Source: Centropus unirufus (lineage: Eukaryota; Chordata; Aves; Cuculiformes; Centropidae). Taken from it: 64,000 nucleotides of DNA. The stretch is from the NCBI GenBank assembly GCA_013397695.1, contig VYZI01000108.1:1006303-1070302 (forward strand). The letters run 5' to 3'. The position numbers and the translations under genes were made by a program. Below the pieces are notes generated by a model. That model was not told the origin of the DNA. It made no database searches and was given only the letters and a program-made list of their open reading frames with translations. Shown piece by piece: positions 1 through 13,805 of this stretch. Every line of letters begins with the position of its first letter. Position 1 is the first letter of the stretch.

Positions 1-3000
1 TTTACTTACTCTTTCTTTTTAAATGTGGTTTTTTTTAAAAACACAGATACATAAGTTTTTCAGTCTGAATCTTTATGTTGATGTTGAAAGCCCAGTAAAT
101 TAGCAGCACTGAAAAGCTGGTGGGCACAGGTACAGTAATAGGCAAAAACGGAACGCATGGAACGCTGCAGGAGTGTTTAACACTGCCTGCTTTGGTATCT
201 GTGGCAGGGAGGCGAGGGATTCCTCACCTACCCTGCACATTTACATGTGGCTGATGGAGCTGTACACAGGCCTCTCGGGATTTTTCTCACCTGACACGTG
301 AGCTACAAGGGACTACAAAATGTCTTTCTCTGTCCTGTCCCTTTCATCATGTTCTACGCATCAGATTATGTGCCTTAAGAGGACTGCAGCCAGGAAGAGC
401 CTGCTTTTGGTCAAGGCTCCCTGCATGTACATTGTGCTTGTGTTCCCTGGTACCATGTCTTGCTCTCACTGGAAACCCTATACCAGAGATAACTGCTCTG
501 TGAGCCATGCAGCTGCATGCAGCTCCTTCATACTGGAGTGTGCCTTTTTGCTGGCAGCCCAGGAGCTGTCGGGAGGTAAAGCAGTGAGGTGTGTGATAGA
601 GATGATGACTCCCACGCACAAGGAGTGACACTGGATACATCTGTCTCTAGAATTTGGAATGCTGTGGGTATCTAAGATTTTAATTGTGAGAAATTCGAGA
701 TGACAATTGCAAGGGGAATAACAAGGGTCTGAGTGACAAGAATTTTTTCCAGGATAGTGGTAATAGACACTCCATCCCAGATTATATTTGTTTAAAATAT
801 GGATACCTATTAGATTTGGTGAGGTAGTCTGAGGTTGCCTTCTTCTGCAAGTGAAGGGCAGTCCATATGCCCTTGCATTTGACAGTCTAGTGCATAGGAC
901 CTTTAGGCCCCACAGAGTATGAAAGAAATTAATTTTCTTAATAAATATTGGCTGTTTTCACAAACTATGAATTGCTTTGTGAACAGCGTCATTGAACAGT
1001 CTTTTCAAATTGAAGACTTTTGAATATGTGTGAAGGGAAGATTTTGAATTGTCAGAACATCTCTGACATTTTCATAACAAAGTTCCAGATTTAAATATAG
1101 AAACATAATCTTAGTAGACATTGAAAAAGAGTTAAAATGATCATAAAAAAAGAAAATTTGTTGATTATTTGTCAGGATTTTTGTTTATGATTTTGACTTT
1201 TATCTTTACTGAAGTCAGGAGCATTTATTAGTTCTCAAGTTTTCCTAACACAGGTTCTTTAATGTGACTCAATTGCTACGGATATAATAAAGGTCAAAGC
1301 AGTTAGAATTATGCTGAAAAGGTATATGGAGTTCATTCTTTTTACAGAGCAAATTACAAAGTTATGCAAGGCAACAGAAAATAATAATAATAAAGGATAA
1401 ACTAAATTGAGATAAGACTGCCTCAGGAGAGTAGAGCAGACCCACCAGGAAAGTAAAAAACCTTGAATGTAGACATAAGTATCCCCAGTATTCTTATCTG
1501 AAATCCTGGTTAAGATGTTGTCTTGTTTATTTGTTTTTTATTCCTCAAGTTCTCTTTTTGTGGGCCTAGCTGCAGTTTGAGGATGCTTTAAGTTAATTTT
1601 TTAAATAAAGAATGTGCTATAGAGCCAGTTGCTCCATTTGCAAGATAACTAACGTGATATGGACTTCTTAAAACTCTGCATTGATCAATATAAAGCAATG
1701 AAAAGGCTTTAGAGCAGAAGTAAAATGTGAAATCATTCAGGACTTCTCTAGTGTGGTCCAGTGCCAATACATGACCAGAAAATTTGAACTTGGAGATAAA
1801 GAACCAAATACTGCAAACAAATGCACACTTAATTAGCTGCAATACTTTCTCCAGTATGTCCTCTGGTAGTTGAATAACTGACACATTAAAAATAACTGGT
1901 CTTAACATGTGCTAGGTGGAAATCTGCTGTAAAGTTGCATTTGGTACAAATTCAGTGATCAGTCTCCATAAAACAACAAAAACACTTCTCAAATCTAACA
2001 CTCTTCTTGGTGTCATTAAAATGTAATTGAGGGGGAGGAGAAGGAATAAGTAGTCCCAAGAGATTTGGGTTTACTTAGCTGATTAGTAGCCTGAGGCACT
2101 GCTGATTTAGTTTGTAATGTTCAAGAATGTGTTTATGTCCCTTCACACGTACCAGCTCTGGCATCACAACATAAAAGTTGAGAGAGAGTGGCAGACTGGT
2201 TGACTTCTAAATTTGTTGTTAAAACTCCTCTTCAAGCAGGTGATGTCAGCTTTTGGTTATGTTTGGCTGCCACTGCCTTTGGACTTGTAGGGAAGTCTAC
2301 AGAAAATGCCTTGTTTTGTGGAATAAGGCAGCTAACATTATTTGCAAAGCTCTCTTATAACTTGGGGATACCTGTAACTTGTTATGAACTTCTGATTGCA
2401 ATGAATAGTGCTCACATTTAAGATCAGGAATGTTTATAAATCTGTGTCATTTGGCAACTGCAGCATACATTTCCAGTAGTATGAAGGAGCTGCAATCAAC
2501 AAAGAACCATTTTTAGGACACTCAATATCTTTTTGTTGCATTAATAGCTTTAATAATTATCTCCTTTATTTTAAAATGTACCAAATGTAAATGAGAAAAT
2601 CAGATGCTCTGAGGTGATTCTCAGTGCGTAACCTTAGCCTAGAGAAGCTTTTCTTTTGAAGTCAACAAACTTACAGACTATGTCTGCTCATTAGAAAGAA
2701 TGCTGTGCTTCTGCTTAGCATTTCTCTCTAGGCCATGAGGAACCACACCTCGCCATTCAGTGTAGCTGGACTGCAAGGAAAATACTCTCTGAGGGCTGGT
2801 GGAAGTGCTTGTGTGTACCTCAGTGTAACCTTCCAGGGTGTGGAAGACCTGTGAATGAAAGCACTGCAAGGGCAGATCTCTTACTATATATAATACAGTA
2901 TGCTGCATGCAAGACCGGAGGTCAGTGAAAAAATTCAGATGCTGTATTTGGTCATGTAAAATATGAAATGGGTGCTGGTCTAGACTTAGCTAAATTTAAA

Positions 3001-5950
3001 CACTATTGGACTTTGTGACTGAAGGACAAAGTAATCACTTTATGTTATTGCCATTGCTCCTTTAGGACCAATTCTAAGATCAAAACACGTGTGCATGGCA
3101 GTTTCCAGAAAAATATCTCTTAGTGGCTTTCCAGATTAGTAAAAATTATTGTTTTATGTTGCTGGTGTGAAAGGAGTGGGTGAGGTAATACACTGCTAAC
3201 ATATTATTGTGCTTACAATTTTTAGCTGAAGTCATGTTAAGATACACTGAAGACAGAATATGTCTTCTCATCATAAAGGACTTGAAACAAAGCCGCTGAA
3301 CTTCATGAGAGAAATTATATTTTGATACAGTGTGTGTTGGCAAAGGCATGAAATCCTTAGATCTACTTTGCAAGCTCCCCCTTCTATTAACAATCCGTTT
3401 TTTAATAAGTCATCTATTTTGTAAGGAGTGGATGTTTTTGGCACTGATGTAGGATATGGAGTAGAAGACCACAGCATTCCTAGGCTCTGAGTGCAACAGA
3501 ACTCATTCTGTATCAGCCATACGTAGGCAGCCCACTGTACTTCATGCTTACTGATTCACCTTGTTGATAATTGCAGCATGCTGCTAATAAATGAATCTGC
3601 TGAAAACTAATCCACCTGTATTGTATCTGCATAGTTATGTTCATTGGTGTCAATTAAGTTCAAAGGGCACAGAAAGACAGCTTCAATTTTCTTGAATGTT
3701 TATGACCTTTAATATGTGCAAAAGGATGACAATTAAAATTTTTGTCTATTTTGTAAGATTTACCTCTTCACTATTTTCTGCTTTCTTGATTTTTACTTTG
3801 TATGAGAGAATTATATGGAGATAGGAGGGGAGAGAGGGAAAACAATGCAAGACTTAATTGTATTAATTTCCCTTTTAGCAGACTTTTCTGATTGATGCAG
3901 TATGAGGAATGCTGTTGATCAGTGTTCCTTTTCATTGGAAATACCGTATTAATGCCTTCATGCTAGTTGCTTCAATCACTCTCTGACAAGTTTTCTCTGG
4001 TTTCATAATTTGAAGTTTAATTTGGAAAAAAACCTTCTGCACATTTTCTAAAGAACCAGAGGCCAGACTTTTTCAGGTATGCTTATAACTTAAGTAACTT
4101 GAAGAGGAGATTTAAATTTGAGGTATTCCAGCCACAGCTGCTCAGTCCCACCCCCAAACCACAACCTCTTGCCCTGTCAGTTCTGCTGATAGAACTGTTT
4201 CTAGGGCCATGCACTGTTAATCTGTTCAGTGAGCTGGTTTAAGTAGTCCCCTGGAAGTGAGTGATTATTTTTAACCCTGATCTGTCTTGCAGTGCATGCC
4301 TACAAATAATTTGTCACTTCAATAGGTGGCCAAGAACCACTCCCTCAGGAGGCCTGAGACTTCCAGTGTGGGGATTACAGAATGGCTGGGTGTCTAAATG
4401 CTTTCAAAAGATCTGCACCTTGATGTCTGTCTGCCTTTGTATTCTGAAGAAGTGAGAACAGGTACAAAAGTTCTTGGTTACCGCAGCCAAGGTCTACTGA
4501 AAATAAGATGTGGACAAAATAATGACACTAATGTTTACTTGGTTCTTTTCTCCTTCAAAGGACCTAACAGGTGAAGTTTAAATAATAATTTACAATGTAG
4601 TATTAAAGAAATGCTATTTTACTTGCATCCCAAATAGGGAATTACTTGCGTGCTACTATAGGCGAATCTGTGGGTCTCCCTCAGAGTTTTCTGGCATATA
4701 TGTGTAACAAAAATTCCAGTAGCCTCTGTTGCCTAACCACTGATAGTGAGTGCCATTTCAGATGTCCAAGGGTATATGAGCCACCTGAATGGGGCTGTGA
4801 AATACAGCACTGAATATATGGGACAGACATGGTGTCTGGGAGAGGTAGTAAAAAGACATGTAAGATACCATAAAGGTACCATAAAAAGATACCTAAAAAT
4901 AGCACTTCGTATGATATATAAAATAGTACTAGGCACCTGCGCTCAGGCAGTTGAGTGACATCCTGTGTAACTTTTGCGGAGAATACAAGAGACCTCTAAA
5001 TCCCCGTAGGTGCTGACAAGACTGTGTCGTATTCATATTTTGTCACATTCATATTTTCTTCAGACTGTTCGTTTATGTCAGAAGAGGGTTCGGAAAATTC
5101 TCAGGTGAGCTGTAGCTCCTTGGTCTGCATACCAAATATCCAAATAAACAAGTGATTCCTGCTTTGTGAAGTTCATAGTGGATTAGAAAGGCCAGGAGAT
5201 GAGTGGAAAAGATATGAAGGTGGCCAAACAGTAAATGAACAGTTAAATCAGGGCGGAATTTAAGTCTCTGCATTTCAAATGTGCTGCTCCATCTACAAGA
5301 CTGAAGTTCCAAACCTTCTATATTGAACACTAAAAAGATTATACTACCTGGTATGCTGGTGACACATCTGGTTCTGAACATGCAGAACTGTCTGTAGCAT
5401 ATGTACTGGGCATTATATGTCCTGCATGTGTCAGATTTCTTTGACACATGAAGTACACGAACAGTGGGTCCACTCGTGACACTTGTTATGCAGGTACTGT
5501 GCAGTTGAAAGTGAATGCATAGTGGTAGCCTGAGTTACCTGGTCAGCTAGAGGAGATAATGTGTCTAGGGATTATAGGGCAGTTCAGTAACCTTAGTAAA
5601 ATGAGGGTAATTCTATTGACCTTCTCTTTAAAGTATTTGCTGTTTTATCCCTAAAATGCTGAAAGATTCAGGAATTTTTCCCCTTCGTAAAATAGGGACA
5701 CATTTCTCAGCCTTGTTGCAATGGAATAAGTCTTCATTAGCCACAGGTTAAAGAGAGGGTTGACTGCTTAGAGGAAAGGAATCTAGCATTCATGATACTG
5801 CAGGATTTTGAAACACAGTTTGTCATGAAGTTCTACAGACCAAACTCAGTTCTAGGGTGATTGTCTTGATTCCTGTCAAATCAGTGCAAGTTATGAATTA
5901 CTACAGAGGTGTACTGTAGATTATCAACTCCACTCAGTGAATCTTTTTCT
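1..5950. other. Unique AT-rich non-coding DNA
   Basis: I see no gene here. Reading frames are short (124 codons at most, minus strand 5073-5447), overlap on both strands and resemble no family I know. Small local structures are a 14-bp perfect palindrome at 511-524 containing a CAGCTG E-box, a 12-bp perfect palindrome at 3573-3584 (GCAGCATGCTGC), and a short direct repeat (ATTCATATTTT) at 5031-5041 and 5047-5057. None of these by itself implies function. No transposon was recognised, although old diverged repeats could be missed by eye. Confidence 0.7.
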
Positions 5951-5957
5951 CACTGGA

Positions 5958-6000
5958 GAAAATATATGTATTTGTATATATTATATCTATTTATATATTT
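5958..6000. repeat. AT-rich low-complexity tract
   Basis: This stretch is almost entirely A and T, in alternating TATA/ATTT patterns. It is a low-complexity tract without a clean repeat unit. It lies in otherwise unremarkable non-coding sequence. Confidence 0.7.
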
Positions 6001-9000
6001 GTCAGCAAGAGACACACACCATCTTAATGCTATAAAAATAGCAGCCGCTCTACTGAGATAAAGGTATACCTACATGTGAAAGAAAATAAACATGCTGAGT
6101 AAACACAAAAATGCTATAAAGGCAGTGTATATGCCTTCTAATGTTTGTGACTTATCAATTCTGTATGAATGCTTGCAGTACCTGGATATAATCAGGTCAG
6201 TTTTTTGGGTTTTTTTTATTCTTTTTCTGACCAGATGCTGCTACCTGATTATCAGGTCAACAACTGAGTATCTTTGATAACTCCCACTGCAAGTCACCAC
6301 TAGATTGTTCCACACTGCTTCCAACTCTTCCATTGTTTTATTCTTGTATAGCATGTCATGGCTTTAATAACAGGAATTTCTTTGATGTCTTTATGCCTTA
6401 TACTGAAAAGATAGGTTGTATTTTCATTGTTATTGTTACTATTAACGAGGGACATTAATGCCTCCTACTGTGGCTGCTGTCTCACTTAGGCTTTGTGAAA
6501 GGGAATTGGGGTGAAAGCATGGAATTTGAAGAGCGCTAGTTTCTGTACTTTGATGGAGGCTGATCTGGCTGATTATTGGGATCCGCATGGATGATTACTT
6601 TCTTGCACACTCTTTTTCTCAGCAGACACCCCTGAATCATGTGCAATTTGTAATAATAAGTTGGACGTGATACATGGAAAACCATAGCATCCAGCGTGTT
6701 CAAAATCTGGGGAAAGGAGTTCAAATGGAATGGAACAGTGATTCCATTCCTTAAATGCTGGCATCATACTTCTAGTCCATTCATTTATTCTGTGATTTAC
6801 ACCTTTACTCCTTATTTAATTTTCTGAACTTCATACAGTGTTGACTTTCCTATCTAAATAAAATGAATAAGTAACTGATCCTATTTATTTTATGGGCTTC
6901 CTCCCCAACTGTGGTCTGAAAAAGATGCAGACAGCTCTAGAAAGCATCTTTCCTATGAAAGAGCATTTGGCTATTCTTAGTTGAGGAATTCCTGCTGGTT
7001 TCGGTATGTCAGCATCTGTTTTGATAACAGTCATCTTGTGCAGCAGAAGCATTGCTGTATTGTAGGAACCTAAAGTATGCCACATTCATAACTGTAGCCT
7101 AATGGATGTTGCAAACTGCTGGATACCTGAGAGGTTCAAATTAAGTCTGAGGAAAATCTTCTAATGATAGTAAATTGCTCATCCTTAATTTGCTTCAAAC
7201 ATGTCAGCTGTAAAACTGGGAAGAAAAGCCAACTGCTCTGCAAAGGAGTTGCTATATCTGAGTGTGAGAGTTATCTTGCTTAAACATTTTACATAGAACT
7301 ACTTACTGATGGATGTTTTTTCTGTTGTAGTTGTTTTACAGTTTTTAGGAGCATTTCCTTGGTGCAGCAGGAAAATGACAAAATACAGCTTTTGAAATAG
7401 TGAAAGTAGTAAAATTAATAAAAATAAGGGCTACCTTATGCTGGAAAAACTGGTGAAACAAAATTTGCTTTGGCGCGAAGAGGACAAATGGGAAAGGACA
7501 AACTCATGCTGTGGCATGTGTTCCTAAGCTGCTTTCTGCTCACATACCGTATGTTGCTCACATGGAAGTTTCAGGAGGCTAGTGTGGCTCCATCAGCACT
7601 TTTAAAACTGAGAGACTGATTACTGCCAAGCAGCATGCCTCACACTCATTGGTGAGCTATACATTAGAATAGCATTAAAAGCTGAGCTGCTGTATTTATT
7701 TTATTGGACAAAAGCCCCCAGATTGAAACATAGAGGCTCCATATGTCACCTAAGGAATTTTTAAACCCATATGCAAACCCACCTGGATTTCTGGCAAGGA
7801 AACATCTCTAGGAGGAAGGCTATTTTCGCTAATGCCTTTGAAAAATCTGTAGAATTTGTTGCTGGTGAAGCCTGTGAGAACTGGGGATTAACTCAGGTCA
7901 TCTGCATCTTCTACACTTGTGCTACACATCAGATTTTCAGCCTTGTTTTGGACTTGCACTTGCAAAGGGAGCACACAGGTGTAATCCAAACTTTTTGCCC
8001 TGTTCCTTTCAACTACAGATTTTACCATTAATTCAAAAAGGCAAAATATGTTTTGGTATGAATGTTTGGTAACTGGTTCACTAAAATGGCACAAATCCTT
8101 CAAAATTAATATTGTTTTCTGGTGGGGTGGGACAAAACAAAAAACCCCATTAGGGCTATAGTATAATTCAACTCACATTTAGACTCAGTGAAGTGCTTTT
8201 TCTGACAATATCTTTGGCATCTAATGTTCCTAACAGCAACTAATTAGATGAATTAGTTTTGTCTTGCTGAGTGTATGTGAGATACTGGGCCTGACTTAGT
8301 CATGTGGTGTAGACTGAGGTTGCCCACTGTTGAGTGCTATAGGATGAAAATGCCTGGAGAGATTATGCTCTTGCCATCGTATTACATACTAAATCTCTCC
8401 ATTAAATATACCATATATTGTTGTACCAGCAATGCAAGTTTAACAAAAATCTTAGAATTTTGCCAACATGGTAAAGGTCTAGGATTGATTTCTCTGCTTT
8501 GGTACATACAGTGGACTTAAAATATTCATAGTCTTCAGCCTGCTGTAGGGTAACTTAATAACAGACTATTTTGAAGAGGGAGAGATGCTATGAATCTTAT
8601 GGTACTGCTAATGGATTTGAAGAGGATGCTAAAGCATTGTACCGGGAAGTGAACCGAGCTCTTGTGTGTAAAGGGGGATTAGGAAATATAATTATGAAAA
8701 GCATTAGTCACAGGATTGAAGAAATTTCATTGATGTGTGGCTGGTACAAACAATGTTTTGTTGATGAGAAAGATGACTTTGATGGGTGTATGCTGCAATA
8801 TAATCTCTATGAAGTAACATGGAATGAATTATAGAAATTGCTGTTTTGTGAACTATGAAGGGAAAATTAAAGTCTAATATTGACAAAAAAATCACGCAGC
8901 TTTTAATTTGAAATAACAGTTGCCTACAGAAAGCTATGCAGTTCTCTATGCAAACACTTAAAGTCTTCGGGAGAAAAAAATACAGCATGGTAGAACAGTC

Positions 9001-11991
9001 GAGTCAGATGAAAACTAGTTCCCCTCCCTATAGACAAAAGGGTAACCAAGAAATAAAATAATTCATGGTCTCCAGATGAGTGTGGGAGAAAAATTTGGGC
9101 TTTTTGGAATATCATTCTCTAGTTCAGCAGAATGAATGTCATGTTGTTAGGAGTTGTGAATTTACTGACTTTAGACGTCATAAACTGGCTGCCTTAACTG
9201 CCAATGCTGCTGTTGAGTGCTGATGACTCCTTATATTAGCTGTTATCATACTTGCTGGTTCAGGTATCCCTTTTGTTACTCACATTGGTGTGCTCATTCC
9301 TGTGTGTGGTGGTCGCAATTCCAACCTTCCACAAGCCAAGAATTAAGGTATCTTAATTTGAAAAGATTTCTCTTGTTGTGACTAAGCTGTCTTGGTGTGG
9401 GAAGTTTATGTGACTGAACTTCCAGGCTTCTTGGGAGGACTCCAGAATACCCAAGTCCTCTTGGTTTTTAATATGCATTTGGCTGCATTACTCTCAGATA
9501 CCTTTGGAATATCAAACATGTCCAGAGCCCTTTCTGGGGGTTTGAAGCAGAAAACAAGAACTCAATGGGTGGTAGCTCCCTTTTCCCTGGTGAGAAGAAC
9601 TAATGCCTGTACCAGTACATGGTCTTACCTATGTAGAAACATTTCTGGCATGGCACTGTCTGCATTTAGCAATGTAGGCAGAAATGAAGTGGTTCATAGG
9701 CCATGGCATAATTCTAGTTTTGAAACCTTTTTACTGCTGAGAATAGCTGTGCCATCACATAGCACCTTTCTATGGCAAGTACATTTGGTTTCTGAAACTG
9801 GTGCCTTAGGTGATATATGTCCCCAAATACTTCAGGGCAGGAGCATTTGACCATGTAAATACTAAACTTCTTTATCAATAAGACATGAGACAGAACCTAC
9901 CTGTGGAAAAGAAATATGGTAAAACAGGGGCAGAACTGAACAAGATAAAATTAGCTTACTGTCCTTACCCTCTCTTTTTCCACGTATATCAGTACATGTG
10001 AATTTCCCTATAATTTTTATACAGAGAACTGCATTTTCAGAGTAGAATACAATTCTTAGCTCTTTTCCATTGATAAAAAAGTTTGTCTTTTGTAGAGTGT
10101 CCAATATAAGTAATTTAAAAGACAATATGATCCAGCTGTTTATTTTAGAAAGCCCGGTGTAACTGTTCACACCAGGGAAAGAGTCAGAAGCAACTCTGAC
10201 TGTTTTATTCAACTGTGGTCTTATACAATTTTCTGTGTGATATGAGTATCTGGAGACATTCAGATTCAGAAGCAAAGGAAAATACTGTAAAAATACAGTA
10301 AATGGAATCTGTGCTAAGTTTGGGTAGACTTTTTATTCAGAATGTCTTGGACTTCGGCAAAAAAACTGGTTGTTTTGTTTGTTTTCTTTTTTTTGTTCAC
10401 TTCCAAAATTTGGAGAGGGAAAAGTATTCTAGACTGGTATGAGCAGGAGCAGGTTTTATGTTTGTCATTTAAACTTTAAAATGGCTGAAGGTGTTAGATT
10501 TTGAACATAGTTCTTTGACTCACTGGAAACAAAAGCTTGTCTTAAGTTGTTGAGAAATTTTAAGTGATGAAAAATAATTCCCTTGATTTTTCTTAGCTTT
10601 TATAGCATTTTTTTATTTTAAAAAATCCTGTTGAAATTTGAACAGCCTTGTGAAATTTCTTGCTGTTGCCCAATTTGGAGAGTTTTTACTGAAAATACTT
10701 GTTTTTTTGTAATCCCAATGGTAAAATATAAAGGCATGAAAATTATTCCAACTTGCACCAAAATGTGCCAGACAAACTTTCCTGTTAAGAGTAGCCCTAA
10801 CATGCTCAGAGTATTATTCAGACTACCTTTCATATGCCTTTGTCACCCATAGTTCATTCCTTTAGACACCGAAACTATGTTTACAGGCAGCAATGTAATA
10901 TGCGAACTCAATTGTGTCCATAACACATGAAGCAGCTCAATAATCTAATACATGCAAAGCCTTTACCTGGTCCAGTTTAAAAACTCACATGGAACAGTAA
11001 AGTAAATTTATTTGTGCTTTTAGATTTTAGATGTATTAAAAATGTAATCTAAGGTTGGTGATGGGAAGTGATCTATGGTAACTGCCGGTTGTAATATGAC
11101 TCAGTTTCAGAAGTTTGACTTATTAGTGTCAGGATTCCGATTTGGTTGCTTGACTGAGCTATTAACTGAAACTTTCAAATTTCTGTATATTGTAGCTTGA
11201 AAAGCAAGGACATTATTCATGGAAGCAATTGGAGCTACTTCTCCATTTCTCATGTTGCTTAAAACAAAGAAAATCAAAACATGGATATCCAAGAGGAATT
11301 CCATTTGCTTCTGTGGAGATGAGAACACTTTTGCATGCAAATAGGTGATGATTTCAGAGGGGATGTTGGAAGAATAAATATCTGTATTCCTTCACTTTCT
11401 CTGTCAGACATGGAGAATCTTCAGCATAGAAAGCACACATTTACAAAAATTAGTTTTTAGACTTTTCTGTAGTTGAAGTAGCAAAAATACATGCAACTGT
11501 GGGCTTTTTTCTTTCAGAGTGCTTGTTTAATTAAAACTCTACAAGACAGTAATTATAAGGTAATGATGAATGTAGCACATATATAATGAAGTATAATATG
11601 CAAAAAAACATAACATGAAAAAACCCACTTAAGTTCATGCATAATGTTGATGTAAAAATTACTTTTACTACCCCATGTTTTTGTCCAAGTGGTTCCTTTT
11701 CTTGTATCTTTCTTCTGTTTCTCCTGTTCCTGTTGTATAACCTATTTGTCTTCATTTCCAGGGCATTTTGGGCTCCTGCCAGGTTTTTAAACATCCCATA
11801 CTTTGAAATACAGCTATCTCTTTGAAATACAGTTTCTGCTTTTCTGTGGCCTACAAGGTAAGCTTCTGTATCATTCATATTAAAGCTTCAGTAAGTGCTC
11901 ATTTTTCTTTCCATGTTTTGCCATTTGGGAAGAGTTTATAAAAAACATATCCACACTTTATATTCATAATTTTCTTTTTCACGATGCTCAT

Positions 11992-12002
11992 AAAAAAAAA
12001 AA
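11992..12002 (+). repeat. A11 homopolymer
   Basis: An uninterrupted run of eleven A. It is the longest plus-strand A run I found. No retrotransposon body precedes it, so it is listed as a simple homopolymer and not as a retroposon tail. Confidence 0.85.
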
Positions 12003-12830
12003 TACTGTGCAAGCCAACTTGTGAGCTGTTGGTCTGCTTGTCTCCTGACCTCTGTTTTTGTCTCTTCTCCTATTTACTAGAATTATCTGCTGGTTCCTTT
12101 ATTTCTGTGTCACTCGGTTTTTGTTTCTCTCATTTATTTTAAAAGAAAGTTCTTTGGGCCAAAATCCATCTTTTCTTCCAGGATGTTTATACAGTGTCCC
12201 AGTGGAACAAAGGTCTTTCCTAGAACTAGGACTGGAAGATTTAGGAAGTTCATGCAGTAGCTTCTATATAATCATTACCTTTGTAGTTTGATAATGAAAA
12301 TAAACTCCATGCTTGTGTACCCAAGGGCATTTGTGCTGGTTTTCATTCATTTTTAAGAAAAGGCCGTTGATGGTTGCAGCTGTTTGGCTACCTAATAGCT
12401 AGAGAGCTGGGGCATATGCCATTATGGGTTGTCATAAGCAGATAATGGCAGGTGACTTTGCATTGCAAGAAGAATTAGAAGACAAGGCAGTATCATCTAA
12501 TGAGACATATTCTGGTGGTACTACAGCTATTCATGCATCTCTGCAGCCAGGATTCAATTTTTTGCTTCCAATTTAGCTGGACACTTGAGAATTCTATGTT
12601 GTCCTCTGGCACGTTTCACAAGGTGCATTTAGTGTTTGAATGTAGAGATATTTTCTATCCCTTTGATTTAGCGCTAGTTGTATTCATGTAGTTTTATTCA
12701 TGTGAAGAAAAATGGCATGCATGATTCCATAGGATTTTCATTCTTTGGCAAGCATTCGGGGTTCTGGAGGTCATAACAGTCTTTTGGCAGAGTAAGGAGA
12801 ATGGAATCAAACTTCATGCAACTTGGCAAC

Positions 12831-12846
12831 TTTTTTTTTTTTTTTT
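12831..12846 (+). repeat. T16 homopolymer
   Basis: An uninterrupted run of sixteen T, the longest homopolymer in the window. It could be the poly(A) end of a minus-strand retrocopy. However, the sequence to its right, which would be the body of such a copy, shows no recognisable gene or LINE sequence when read on the minus strand. Confidence 0.85.
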
Positions 12847-13805
12847 GCTGTATTGCAAAGGGTTGGGCAAATAAATAAACAAAGGCAGCTTGCTTTGTTG
12901 CTTTGTTTTTATACTTCCCTCCAGTTTCTCAAGGCTGTCAAAATAATTTCAAGAGTTGATTTCCAGTTTATTCTAGGGCCCAATTCAGTTTTCCATGGGA
13001 ATAAATATGGGAACACCTTTATTGGAAATTGGAGAGCATATGTAAGAAATGAGATACTTCACAAATCTAAGTAAGATCTCCCTTTGCTGAGGGGTACTTC
13101 GTGTTTGCCTCAAAGGCTAGCTCATTAGTTTCAGAAGACTATCAATTCAAATTTACAAATAAAAAATAAAGTTATCACTTCTCTCTGTCACATGAGTTCT
13201 CCCTGAACCTTCCTCTTTCGATCCTCATCACACATTTTTTCCCCTTTCTCACAGAACATTTAAACTATATTAGGACATGGAAATAGTAATTCAGGGCTTG
13301 TTACAGTGATATAAATGGAAGTATTGTTCTGTCTATGCGATGTTTTCTTCTTGCATTTCATTATTGAACATTTGGTTCAGTATAGGTTTCGATGTTCTAG
13401 TGTTAATCAGCTCATTACAATAATATGTGAGCAAAAGCATCACAGGTAATGGGGTTCTGCTTCAGCTGGTATGAGATTATTCTGCAAACGAATGGACGAC
13501 ATTGCCAGGATTCTTGTTGTTTGACCTGATTCTGCTCTGCTCTTCTGTCTCTCAATTTCAGACTTTTCTTCTAGCCATGCTTTTCAAAATGTTTAATTTT
13601 TACTACCCTATTTATTTTTTTCTCCTTTCTTTTGCACTTTCCTAGGGTTTTTTCCCTTGTTGCTGAAGGTGTAAATATTTATAGTCTGAATAGTCTCTAG
13701 CCATTCCAATCCAAACATTTATTTGTACAAGGCTCTTTTGCCAGCCTCGCACTAGTAACAAGCCACATCCATAGGGTGTTCTGCTGTGATTTCATAATGA
13801 CTGTT

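Larger units (their letters stand above)
6001..13805. other. Unique AT-rich non-coding DNA
   Basis: No gene is supported. The longest plus-strand frame (9392-9850, 152 codons) begins with TTG, and its first ATG comes 28 codons in. The adjacent minus-strand frame (9862-10275, 137 codons) also opens only at TTG. Neither resembles a known protein. An 87-codon TTG-initiated frame at 8571-8834 has a fairly protein-like composition but no recognised domain. Several pyrimidine-rich tracts end in CAG, for example with AG at 11760-11761 and at 13560-13561. Such tracts occur by chance in long introns, and no coding frame follows them. Confidence 0.65.

Noticed and set aside
5073..5447. 124-codon minus-strand frame with hydrophobic stretches
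   Set aside because: The composition is typical of translated AT-rich DNA. There is no signal peptide or clear membrane topology, and no match to a family I know.
9392..9850. 152-codon plus-strand frame
   Set aside because: It opens at TTG, the first ATG is 28 codons in, and no domain is recognised. Its length is near what chance gives in 64 kb at this composition.
9862..10275. 137-codon minus-strand frame next to the preceding one
   Set aside because: It opens only at TTG and has no recognised domain. The back-to-back arrangement with 9392-9850 looks accidental.
11694..11761. Pyrimidine-rich tract ending in TTTCCAG as an exon boundary
   Set aside because: The tract is interrupted by purines, and CAG|GTTTTT follows only about 20 bases later with no supporting frame.
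13531..13561. Pyrimidine-rich tract ending in TTTCAG as an exon boundary
   Set aside because: No open frame or donor supports an exon, and such tracts are frequent in T-rich DNA.
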